DNA of 5,405 nucleotides from Bacillota bacterium (GCA_012521805.1 JAAYLQ010000043.1:1-5405); one strand, 5' to 3'; positions 1 to 5,405 are shown, counted from the stretch's first letter. The notes: generated by a model not told the origin, from the sequence alone. Numbers and translations: made by a program.

Positions 1-33
1 CACATCTAAATTTTCAACTGTCAATAATTCCAT
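1..33 (-). CDS. livF: LivF, branched-chain amino acid ABC transporter ATPase (N-terminal fragment)
   Basis: Only the first 11 codons are in the window, reading MELLTVENLDV; the gene continues past base 1. The peptide matches the usual opening of ABC ATPases of the LivF type (a short strand ending in a V-x-N-L-x-V pattern). It directly follows livG, which is where livF normally lies. Its ATG shares one base with the livG stop (TAATG), so translational coupling is expected. A GGGAG sequence inside the end of livG lies 10 bases before the ATG, a rather long spacing. LivF would be the second cytoplasmic ATPase, pairing with LivG. The assignment rests mostly on gene order, since no Walker motif is included. 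Confidence 0.8.
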   Translation of the reverse strand, partial: MELLTVENLDV

Positions 34-803
34 TAAACATCAGCTCCCAAGTACGCCTGAATTACCTGTTCGTTAGAGCGGATTTCTTCAGTCGAACCCT
101 CAGCAATCAGCACACCATAATCTAACACAAAAATCCGCTCGCACAAGTTCATTACTAAGTTCATGTCATGTTCAATCAGCAGAATTGTAATGCCAAATTC
201 AGCTCTTAAATACTGAATCAAGCTCAACAATTCTTGGGTTTCGGCTGGATTCATTCCTGCGGCCGGCTCATCCAACAGTAAAAGCTTAGGCTTAGTGACC
301 AAAGCCCTAGCAATTTCGAGTTTGCGCTGGTCACCATAGGGAAGGCTCACAGCCAGTTCGTGGGTCTGTTCGCTTAAGCCAACGATCTCCAGCATAGCTT
401 GGGCAGTTTCTAGGGCAGCCTGCTCTTCGCGTTTATAAGTTCTTGTCTTAAAAATTCCGTCAAAGAATGAGTAGCGGATATTTTGATGGCAGGCAGTGAT
501 GAGATTGTCGAGCACCGTTAGGGATTTAAACAAACGGATGTTCTGGAATGTTCTTGCCACTCCTTGGCGGCTGATGAAACAGGCTGACTTGTTTGTTAAA
601 TCCCTGTCAGCAAAAATAATCTGCCCGGCAGTTGGTTTACAAAGACCGGTAAGCGAATTGAAGAAGGTGGTTTTGCCTGCACCATTTGGTCCGATGATGC
701 CGATGAGTTCACCTGGTTCAACTGTTAAAGATACATGAGACAGAGCTTTTAATCCGCCAAAATTGACTGATAGATTATTCACACTTAATAATGGACTAGG
801 CAT
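33..803 (-). CDS. livG: LivG, branched-chain amino acid ABC transporter ATP-binding protein
   Basis: This 256-residue protein is the cytoplasmic ATPase that, with LivF, powers uptake through the LivH/LivM permeases. All nucleotide-binding elements are visible: Walker A GPNGAGKT at residues 38-45, Q-loop glutamine at 87 (RTFQNIRLF), ABC signature LPYGDQRKLEIARAL at 154-168, Walker B LLLLDEP at 174-180 with catalytic E179, and H-loop H212 (IEHDM). The signature begins LPYGDQ rather than the textbook LSGGQ; LSYG-like forms are normal in LivG. The C-terminus (IAEGSTEEI ... VIQAYLGADV) is the tail typical of branched-chain amino acid ATPases and separates it from generic ABC ATPases. The ATG overlaps the end of livM by 8 bases and has a good ribosome binding site (AGGGGGTG, about 7 bases upstream). 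Length is normal for the family. Confidence 0.96.
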   Translation of the reverse strand: MPSPLLSVNNLSVNFGGLKALSHVSLTVEPGELIGIIGPNGAGKTTFFNSLTGLCKPTAGQIIFADRDLTNKSACFISRQGVARTFQNIRLFKSLTVLDNLITACHQNIRYSFFDGIFKTRTYKREEQAALETAQAMLEIVGLSEQTHELAVSLPYGDQRKLEIARALVTKPKLLLLDEPAAGMNPAETQELLSLIQYLRAEFGITILLIEHDMNLVMNLCERIFVLDYGVLIAEGSTEEIRSNEQVIQAYLGADV

Positions 804-1779
804 CAGTGCTCACCCCCTGGCACTGTTTCTTACCGGTTATTCTTTGGTAGAATGATACAAATGCGTCCCAGGACAGTTCTTTGCCGCCTAGGATCCCAGT
901 GGGACGGAAGAGCATAATCAAAATAAGAATAATTGGATAGACAATCATTCTGTATTCAGCTAACCCCCGCAGAAATTCCGGAATTAGCGTGAGTAAGATT
1001 GCGGCACCGACTGAGCCGGTTATGCTTCCTAATCCACCCAAGACAACCATAATCAAGATATCGATCGATTTAATAAATCCGATCTGGTTTGCAGCAGGGT
1101 TGATATATCCCATGAAATGACTGTATAATCCTCCTGCTAGGCCTGCAAACAGTGCTCCAATGGTAAACGCTGCAACTTTATAGAGAGTTGTGTTGATACC
1201 AAGTGCTTCGCTTGCCAATTCGTCTTCTCGAATTGCAATACAAGCTCTGCCATGTTTGCTGCGAATAAAGTTTTTAATTATTACCACCGTAACAATCATA
1301 AAGAGGTAAGCTGTGCCAAAAGTAGTTTCGCGGCTGATGCCGGAAAAACCTCGAGCTCCACCCACAGCAGGAATGTTAAGAATAACTACCCTGATAATTT
1401 CCCCAAAACCTAACGTAGCAATAGCTAAATAATCTCCCTTGAGCCTGAGAGTAGGTAATCCGATACAGATTCCAATTAGAGCTGAAAACAGGGCGCCCAG
1501 CACCAAAGCAAGCAAAAATGGTATATCGTGAATGACAGTTAAATAGGCGGAGGCGTATGCTCCAATTCCAAAAAAGCCGGCATGACCAATAGAAAACTGA
1601 CCGGTAAACCCGTTGATCAGGTTTAAGCTAACAGCAAGCATTATATTAACACACACCAGACCTAGAATCTGGAGGTCATAAGGGAGCAATACTCCTCTGC
1701 TGACCAGCAGCTGGATAATCAGATATAATCCAGCTAGCAGACTGATTGTAATCACATTTCGTTTACCCAATGAAAACAC
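796..1779 (-). CDS. livM: LivM, branched-chain amino acid ABC transporter permease
   Basis: A 327-residue hydrophobic inner-membrane permease that forms the transport channel with LivH. Family hallmarks are visible: the LNLINGFTGQFSIGHAGFFG block at residues 52-71, the GLPTLRLKGDYLAIATLGFG block at 107-126, and the cytoplasmic coupling loop (IREDELASEALGIN, about 183-196) that contacts the ATPase. About eight to ten hydrophobic segments fill the rest. The start is a GTG immediately after the livH stop, preceded only by a weak GAGAAAG. An alternative is the TTG three codons downstream (1768-1770, protein starting GKRN), which has AGGTG six bases before it. The two starts differ by three residues. 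livG begins inside the end of this gene, so the two are probably translated in a coupled way. Confidence 0.94.
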   Translation of the reverse strand: MFSLGKRNVITISLLAGLYLIIQLLVSRGVLLPYDLQILGLVCVNIMLAVSLNLINGFTGQFSIGHAGFFGIGAYASAYLTVIHDIPFLLALVLGALFSALIGICIGLPTLRLKGDYLAIATLGFGEIIRVVILNIPAVGGARGFSGISRETTFGTAYLFMIVTVVIIKNFIRSKHGRACIAIREDELASEALGINTTLYKVAAFTIGALFAGLAGGLYSHFMGYINPAANQIGFIKSIDILIMVVLGGLGSITGSVGAAILLTLIPEFLRGLAEYRMIVYPIILILIMLFRPTGILGGKELSWDAFVSFYQRITGKKQCQGVSTDA

Positions 1780-2664
1780 CTACACTTTCTCGCGAACACG
1801 TTTTCCTAGTAAACCGCTTGGTTTGATGAGAAGAATTAAGATTAAAATTGCAAATGCGACTGCATCGCGATAGGTAGAAGAGCCAAAGGCTACTACTAAA
1901 TTTTCTGCGATGCCCATTAAGAATCCTCCGATTACAGCACCGGGAATAATGCCGATACCGCCCAAGACCGCAGCAACAAAAGCCTTCAATCCCGGCAGGG
2001 TGCCCATGTAGGGGTCTATGTTGTACAGGATGCCCACCAGGATCCCAGCAGCTGCTGCCAAAGCAGACCCAATCGCAAAGGTAAAGGCAATAATTCGATC
2101 AACATTGATGCCCATTAGTTGGGCAGCTTCTTTATCCATGGAAACAGCCCGCATCGCTTTTCCTAGCTTAGTATAATTAACGATTAGATGCAGCAGAATC
2201 ATCAATAGAATTGCTGTGCCAAAGATAATAATTTGGCGGTTATTAATAATTACAGACCCCATTCTGATGATCTTACGCGGTATGACGGTATCCGGGTAGG
2301 AGCGAAAATCAGCCCCAAAGATTAACTGAGCGAGGCTCTGGATCAAAAGTGATGCTCCAATGGCTGTAATCAAGACTGTGATCCGCGGCGACTGGCGCAG
2401 GGGCCGGTAGGCAATGCGGTCTAAGGTTATGCCAACAAGTGCGGCTGCGGCCATCGACAGGATCAAAGCCGGTATTAAAGATAGATTTAAGGTTGTGATT
2501 GCGATTAAGCCAAAATATGCACCCAGCATAAAAATATCACCATGGGCAAAATTGATTAAGCGAATAATCCCATAAACCATGGTGTATCCAAGGGCAATTA
2601 ATGCATAAGTGCTCCCCAAAGCTATTCCGTTGATCAATTGTGCGACTAAAACTTGCCACTGCAT
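1780..2664 (-). CDS. livH: LivH, branched-chain amino acid ABC transporter permease
   Basis: A 294-residue multi-spanning inner-membrane permease, partner of LivM. Recognisable LivH features are the N-terminal block NGIALGSTYALIALGYTMVY (residues 12-31) followed by RLINFAHGDIFMLGAY (35-50), the AYRPLR motif (85-90), and the ATPase-coupling loop GKAMRAVSMDKEAAQLMGIN (168-187), followed by the glycine-rich LGGIGIIPGAVIGG region near the C-terminus. Length and motif order are ordinary for the family. The ATG has a GAGGTG ribosome binding site five bases upstream; another ATG five bases earlier is in a different frame and soon stops. The gene follows livK after a 69-base gap containing a hairpin. 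Its TAG stop is followed at once, and in the same frame, by the putative GTG start of livM. Confidence 0.95.
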   Translation of the reverse strand: MQWQVLVAQLINGIALGSTYALIALGYTMVYGIIRLINFAHGDIFMLGAYFGLIAITTLNLSLIPALILSMAAAALVGITLDRIAYRPLRQSPRITVLITAIGASLLIQSLAQLIFGADFRSYPDTVIPRKIIRMGSVIINNRQIIIFGTAILLMILLHLIVNYTKLGKAMRAVSMDKEAAQLMGINVDRIIAFTFAIGSALAAAAGILVGILYNIDPYMGTLPGLKAFVAAVLGGIGIIPGAVIGGFLMGIAENLVVAFGSSTYRDAVAFAILILILLIKPSGLLGKRVREKV

Positions 2665-2675
2665 TCCATCACCTC

Positions 2676-2716
2676 AAAAAAAATAATGCTGGGTTGTACG
2701 TAAATCGTACAACCCA
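2676..2716 (-). terminator. Hairpin plus T-run between livK and livH (probable partial terminator or mRNA processing element)
   Basis: On the minus strand a perfect 11-bp inverted repeat (TGGGTTGTACG / CGTACAACCCA, 2690-2716) encloses a 5-base loop. Six bases after the stem comes a run of eight T (2683-2676), just before the livH ribosome binding site. It reads in the direction of the operon; on the other strand no T-run follows. The gap between stem and T-run makes it weaker than a canonical intrinsic terminator. Hairpins behind binding-protein genes are known in several ABC operons to raise binding-protein mRNA over permease mRNA, and that role is inferred here. Confidence 0.65.
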
Positions 2717-2733
2717 ATCAGATTCACAACTGA

Positions 2734-3879
2734 TTATGGATATACCCGATCGACAATGACCGGTACTCCATTTTGGACCTGAAGAATAACAATTGGTTTG
2801 TATGGGGTACCCTCCGGATCCATATCAATGGTTGCCGTGGCAGCAACAACGTTTTTAACGGTTCCCAGAGCATCTTTCAGTGCTACAGGATCAGTGCTGC
2901 CAGCCTTCTCCAACGCAGCCTTTACGATTAACACAGCGTCGTAACCTAATGCTGCCAGCGCGTCTGGCTCAAAGCCAAACCGATCGATATACTTAGTAGT
3001 AAATTCAACAGTAGCTTCTCTCGTATCCAAAACAGAATAGTGATTTACGTAGTAGCCACCCTCATGATTGCCGCCAGATAGCGATTTTAAATCAGGTGAA
3101 TCCCAACCGTCAACACCCAATTTAACAGCATCAATTCCAAACTGATTTGCCTGAAGCAGGATTGGTCCTACAGCTGAATGGTAGTCTGGAATGTAAAGTC
3201 CTTCTGGATTGGCCAGCAGGATCGATGTCAACTGGGCGCTAAAATCACGATCGCCAGTTGTGTATGATTGAACTGTAACAATTGTGCCTCCGAATTCTTC
3301 AAACGCATTCTTGAATGAATTCATTAACCCAACGGAGTAGTCATTAGCAATATCATAAATAATTGCTACTCGCTTTAGTCCTAGTTCTTCAGCAGCAAAG
3401 CGGGCCATTACTCTGCCTTGGAGCGAGTCTTTGTAGGCAGCCCGGAAAATATAGTCGCCAATGGCGGTAATGCTGTCACCAGTTCCTGTCGGTGTCATTA
3501 ATGGCACACCTGCCTCTTGGGCAATTGGAGCAACCGCCATTACACATGGTGTAATAACCGGTCCAAGAATCAAAGCAACTTGTTCCCGATCAATTAGATA
3601 ACGAGCGATATTTGCTGCTTCCGTAGCATCGCCTTTGTCGTCGCGAATGATCAGGTTGATCTTAGATCCATTGATTCCACCAGCACTGTTGATTTCATCC
3701 ACAGCCATTTCAACGGCATTTCGCACTGACTGACCATAGGTAGAAACGGGGCCGGTAAGACTGGAAATCAATCCGATTTTAATCTCTTGTGCCAGTATTG
3801 GTCCGGCAAAAACCCCCAGTCCAAGCACGACAATTAATGTCATCACCACACTACGCATCGTTGATTTTGATTTTTTCAT
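2734..3879 (-). CDS. livK: LivK-type branched-chain/hydrophobic amino acid ABC transporter substrate-binding protein
   Basis: A 381-residue type I periplasmic binding protein (Peripla_BP_6/COG0683 family) that captures the substrate outside the cytoplasmic membrane and delivers it to LivHMGF. The start chosen is the ATG giving MKKSKST, because AAGGTGG lies eight bases before it; a GTG four codons further upstream lies inside that ribosome binding site and is unlikely. Residues 1-30 form a signal peptide: a basic start, a hydrophobic core (VVMTLIVVLGLGVF), and probable cleavage after ILA, before QEIKIG. There is no lipobox cysteine. The mature part opens with IKIGLISSLTGPVSTYGQS and AVDEINSAGGINGSKI, typical of the family, followed by GPVITPCVMAVAPIAQEAGVP and TPTGTGD in the ligand cleft. 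Binding specificity cannot be read with confidence: leucine/isoleucine/valine is likely from context, but related proteins bind amides, aromatic acids or urea. Confidence 0.93.
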   Translation of the reverse strand: MKKSKSTMRSVVMTLIVVLGLGVFAGPILAQEIKIGLISSLTGPVSTYGQSVRNAVEMAVDEINSAGGINGSKINLIIRDDKGDATEAANIARYLIDREQVALILGPVITPCVMAVAPIAQEAGVPLMTPTGTGDSITAIGDYIFRAAYKDSLQGRVMARFAAEELGLKRVAIIYDIANDYSVGLMNSFKNAFEEFGGTIVTVQSYTTGDRDFSAQLTSILLANPEGLYIPDYHSAVGPILLQANQFGIDAVKLGVDGWDSPDLKSLSGGNHEGGYYVNHYSVLDTREATVEFTTKYIDRFGFEPDALAALGYDAVLIVKAALEKAGSTDPVALKDALGTVKNVVAATATIDMDPEGTPYKPIVILQVQNGVPVIVDRVYP

Positions 3880-3950
3880 TGTGAATACCACCTTTCTGCC
3901 TTTGATAAATTATATTCCGTAATTTTTTTAAATGATTCTACGAATAGCAC
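3876..3950 (-). CDS. Putative 24-residue upstream peptide, translationally coupled to livK
   Basis: A small frame opens with GTG after a perfect AAGGAGG ribosome binding site (3957-3963, six-base spacing). It encodes 24 residues beginning MLFVESFKKITEY and ending AERWYSQ, and its TGA stop overlaps the livK ATG in an ATGA junction. Its ribosome binding site is better than that of livK itself. It has only a few Leu/Ile/Val codons, not clustered, so it does not look like a classical attenuation leader. No known family is recognised. The likely role, by inference, is termination-reinitiation coupling into livK or a control peptide. The main doubt is that a possible TATAAT (-10) for livK lies inside the frame, at 3909-3914; transcripts from there would lack the peptide's start. 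Confidence 0.45.
   Translation of the reverse strand: MLFVESFKKITEYNLSKAERWYSQ
3888..3894 (-). promoter_or_regulatory. livK ribosome binding site (decides the ATG start)
   Basis: AAGGTGG on the minus strand, eight bases before the ATG at 3879. Its GTG trinucleotide is the alternative, longer livK start, which would leave that start without a ribosome binding site of its own. Confidence 0.75.
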
Positions 3951-4086
3951 AGTTATCCTCCTTATCGGGGTATAATTTTCGTAAATAATTTTTAAAGGCT
4001 AGGTGAAATTGGTTTGTACTGCCAAAAAAGGATATTGCTGCTAAGTGTTTAATTGTATCAACTGATGATAATTATGGAGGAGCACA
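3951..4086. promoter_or_regulatory. Divergent intergenic region between livK and the methyltransferase gene
   Basis: This A/T-rich stretch should hold promoters for both directions, but none is convincing. On the plus strand TATAAT at 3971-3976 could be a -10 for the methyltransferase, without a recognisable -35 at 16-18 bases. On the minus strand TTATAC overlaps the same place (3975-3970), again with a poor -35. The plus-strand string GGGGTATAAT at 3967-3976 resembles the GGGGTATATAAT end of the thioredoxin promoter. A GGAGGAG ribosome binding site (4076-4082) serves the methyltransferase ATG at 4087. No riboswitch or T-box structure was recognised. Confidence 0.4.
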
Positions 4087-4740
4087 ATGAATATACCAGC
4101 AGTTACACCAGCTAAAATCAATCAATATACGGACAAGTTTAACTGTTTTCTAGATCCGAATGTGGAGGAGCTGTGGCAAGCAGCCATACAGCGTTCAGAC
4201 ATTTTACCATGTATCCAAAAGGACACAGCGTTTATACTGCAGCTATTAATACAGCTTTTGCAGCCGCAGAGTATTCTTGAGTTGGGGACTGGAGTTGGGG
4301 TATCAACCCTAATTATGGCATCGGTTCTCCCTGAAGCGGGACATATCGTGACTGTAGAGCGCAGCTCAACCTTTGCCGCTGAAGCAGAGCAGAATTTTAA
4401 GCAGTATGGCATGTCTGAGCGGATTACCCTCTATGTACGAGATGCAGTGGAACTTGTACCGGAACTGACCTCACAGTTTGATTTAATCTTTCAGGATTCC
4501 GGTAAGCAGACTTATGTACCAACATTAGATTACTTAGTGGAGCTTTTGAACCCAGGTGGATTTCTGCTTGCTGACGATACACTTTTTCCTGCTATGGAGC
4601 TTCCTGACCGCAACCGCAACAGCCAGCGGGTGATCGATCAATTTAACAATGCGGTTAGACAGCACCCTTTATTGGAAAGCTATATACTGCCAATTGGTCA
4701 CGGTCTGACGATTGCCCGTAAAATAAGCGAAAAATACTAA
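4087..4740 (+). CDS. SAM-dependent O-methyltransferase, family 3 (COG4122-like), substrate unknown
   Basis: A 217-residue single-domain class I methyltransferase, probably cytoplasmic. Motif I is ILELGTGVGVST (residues 63-74), which binds S-adenosylmethionine; the acidic residue ending strand 2 is E91 (IVTVER), and D119 of RDAVEL should contact the adenine. The block FDLIFQDSGKQTY (131-143) followed by LLNPGGFLLADDTLF (153-167) is the signature of the catechol/caffeoyl-CoA-like family 3 group, where an Asp and a later Asp-Asn pair hold Mg2+. Here the candidates are D137, D163 and D164, so Asp replaces the usual Asn in the pair. The end (LPIGHGLTIARK) also fits the family. The start is an ATG with GGAGGAG upstream. 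It is divergent from livK and 77 bases before the thioredoxin promoter/gene start; no terminator lies between. Substrate cannot be inferred. Confidence 0.88.
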   Translation: MNIPAVTPAKINQYTDKFNCFLDPNVEELWQAAIQRSDILPCIQKDTAFILQLLIQLLQPQSILELGTGVGVSTLIMASVLPEAGHIVTVERSSTFAAEAEQNFKQYGMSERITLYVRDAVELVPELTSQFDLIFQDSGKQTYVPTLDYLVELLNPGGFLLADDTLFPAMELPDRNRNSQRVIDQFNNAVRQHPLLESYILPIGHGLTIARKISEKY

Positions 4741-4747
4741 TTACCTC

Positions 4748-4776
4748 TTGACAGATACCCGTGAGGGGTATATAAT
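4748..4776 (+). promoter_or_regulatory. Consensus housekeeping sigma promoter of trxA
   Basis: TTGACA at 4748-4753 and TATAAT at 4771-4776 with a 17-base spacer: a perfect match to the sigma-70/sigma-A consensus in both boxes and in spacing. Transcription should start near 4783-4785, giving a leader of about 35 bases before the ATG at 4818. Confidence 0.9.
4755..4771. promoter_or_regulatory. Operator-like inverted repeat in the trxA promoter (CsoR/CstR-type candidate)
   Basis: ATACCC (4755-4760), five bases GTGAG, then GGGTAT (4766-4771): a perfect 6-bp inverted repeat occupying the spacer between -35 and -10 and reaching the first base of the -10 box. Binding there would block RNA polymerase. 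A G/C tract flanked by TA on both sides is the form of operators bound by the CsoR/RcnR/CstR repressor family, which senses copper, nickel, formaldehyde or persulfide. No such regulator gene is in the window, so the match is by motif shape alone. Confidence 0.55.
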
Positions 4777-4817
4777 TTGAAATAAATAGGAATAAGTCTT
4801 AATAAGGAGGATTATAA

Positions 4818-5135
4818 ATGACATTAACGCTGACAGATAGTACTTTTAGTGAAGAAGTAGAACAGAATAACGGAGTGGTCTTAGTAGACTTTTGGGCACC
4901 TTGGTGCGGCCCCTGCCGTATGGTTGGTCCGTTGATTGATGAAATCGCGGAAGAATATCAAGGTAAGGCAAAGGTTGGAAAGCTAAATGTCGATGACAAT
5001 CCTGAAGTAGCCATGAAGTATGGAATTATGAGTATCCCAACCATGCTTATTTTTAAAGACGGTGAAGTTGTTGATCAAATAGTTGGAGCAGTACCGAAAC
5101 AGATGATTACAGAAAAACTTGAGCAGTTTGTGTAG
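4818..5135 (+). CDS. trxA: Thioredoxin (TrxA)
   Basis: A 105-residue cytoplasmic dithiol-disulfide oxidoreductase that is normally reduced by thioredoxin reductase and in turn reduces protein disulfides. The thioredoxin fold is complete at family length: DFWAPWCGPCR with redox cysteines C30 and C33, the buried D24 that tunes the active site, the KLNVDDNPEVAMKYGI stretch (55-70), and the cis-proline P74 in SIPTMLIF, followed by the FKDGEVVDQIVGAVPK region. There is no signal peptide. The ATG at 4818 follows AAGGAGG (4804-4810) at seven bases. It has its own consensus promoter with an operator-like repeat and may also be reached by readthrough from the methyltransferase. No thioredoxin reductase gene is nearby. 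Confidence 0.97.
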   Translation: MTLTLTDSTFSEEVEQNNGVVLVDFWAPWCGPCRMVGPLIDEIAEEYQGKAKVGKLNVDDNPEVAMKYGIMSIPTMLIFKDGEVVDQIVGAVPKQMITEKLEQFV

Positions 5136-5142
5136 TGGTCAT

Positions 5143-5165
5143 GGGGAGGGGATGAATCTCTCCCC
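5143..5165 (+). other. G/C stem-loop downstream of trxA
   Basis: GGGGAG (5143-5148) pairs with CTCCCC (5160-5165); the stem can extend by three pairs, two of them G-U. No T-run follows, so it is not a canonical intrinsic terminator; it may protect the trxA mRNA 3' end or slow transcription. The CCCC arm can alternatively face GGGG at 5168-5171, forming the DNA palindrome TCCCC-GT-GGGGA just upstream of the tRNA -35 box. Confidence 0.45.
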
Positions 5166-5177
5166 GTGGGGATACAT

Positions 5178-5206
5178 TTGACAAATGAGAAATAATAGCC
5201 TATAAT
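5178..5206 (+). promoter_or_regulatory. Consensus promoter of the initiator tRNA gene
   Basis: TTGACA at 5178-5183, 17-base spacer, TATAAT at 5201-5206: a perfect match to the sigma-70/sigma-A consensus. The expected start, near 5212-5214, lies about six bases before the mature tRNA, leaving a short 5' leader for RNase P. Confidence 0.9.
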
Positions 5207-5218
5207 ATACCTAAACGA

Positions 5219-5294
<76 letters not shown>

Positions 5295-5305
5295 AATTAA
5301 AATAT

Positions 5306-5352
5306 AACCCTTCATCAGCTGTTGGTGCAGTTTGATGTAGGGTTTTTTATTT
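5306..5352 (+). terminator. Intrinsic terminator of the tRNA-fMet gene
   Basis: AACCCTTCATC (5306-5316) pairs with GATGTAGGGTT (5334-5344) in ten pairs with a single T-T mismatch. A small CTG/CAG helix is possible in the loop. The stem runs directly into a T-rich tail (six T at 5343-5348, then ATTT). It lies 11 bases after the CCA end. Confidence 0.85.
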
Positions 5353-5405
5353 CCTCTTATATCAGCAGGAATCGGTATTGATGTTCCGAACATGGTAGTT
5401 AACGA

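Noticed and set aside
496..738. Plus-strand 80-residue open frame
   Set aside because: It lies wholly antisense to the conserved Walker A to Q-loop part of livG, and it shows no motif.
3880..3891. Longer livK start at GTG (adds MVFT)
   Set aside because: The GTG is inside the AAGGTGG ribosome binding site of the downstream ATG and has no suitable site of its own.
3921..3930. Run of seven A within the small upstream frame as a slippage site fusing it to livK
   Set aside because: Shifting into the livK frame runs into a TAA at 3912-3910 before livK, so slippage would not give a fusion.
4010..4026. Minus-strand TGGCAGTACAAACC as a possible sigma-54 promoter for livK
   Set aside because: The GC expected ten bases after the GG is absent, so the -12 element is missing.
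4122..4412. Minus-strand 96-residue open frame
   Set aside because: Antisense to the N-terminal half and SAM-binding motif of the methyltransferase, with no ribosome binding site or recognisable motif.
5353..5405. Plus-strand frame at the window end reading AGIGIDVPNMVVN
   Set aside because: No start codon with a ribosome binding site precedes it and only about a dozen codons are visible; it may be chance or the upstream region of a following gene.

Overview
The window looks like a chromosomal segment of a Bacillota-type bacterium of moderate to low GC. The basis is A/T-rich intergenic DNA, strong AAGGAGG-type ribosome binding sites, several GTG starts, consensus housekeeping promoters and a CCA-encoding initiator tRNA. 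The substrate-binding protein has an ordinary cleavable signal peptide and no lipobox cysteine. That is unusual for a single-membrane Gram-positive and hints at a lineage with an outer membrane, such as Negativicutes or relatives. This lineage call is inference, not a match.

Left three quarters, minus strand (about 3950 down to 1): a compact branched-chain/hydrophobic amino acid ABC transporter operon in the order livK (periplasmic binding protein), livH and livM (permeases), livG (ATPase) and livF (second ATPase, of which only 11 codons are inside the window). The last four genes abut or overlap: livH and livM touch with no gap, livM and livG overlap by 8 bases, livG and livF by 1. livK is set apart from livH by a 69-base gap holding an 11-bp hairpin followed by a T-run, which probably lowers permease/ATPase expression relative to the binding protein. 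A 24-codon reading frame with a consensus ribosome binding site lies directly upstream of livK and overlaps its start in an ATGA junction.

Right quarter, plus strand (4087 to about 5352): a class I SAM-dependent O-methyltransferase of the COG4122/family 3 type, divergent from livK; a single-domain thioredoxin (WCGPC); and an initiator tRNA-fMet followed by an intrinsic terminator. Thioredoxin and the tRNA each have a promoter matching TTGACA-17-TATAAT perfectly. The thioredoxin promoter carries an ATACCC-5-GGGTAT inverted repeat within its spacer, resembling operators of the CsoR/CstR family of copper- or persulfide-sensing repressors.

No mobile element, CRISPR array or evident new multi-gene system is visible. 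The points most worth checking are regulatory: the thioredoxin operator, the upstream small frame of livK, the livK-livH hairpin, and the in-frame livH-TAG-GTG-livM junction.
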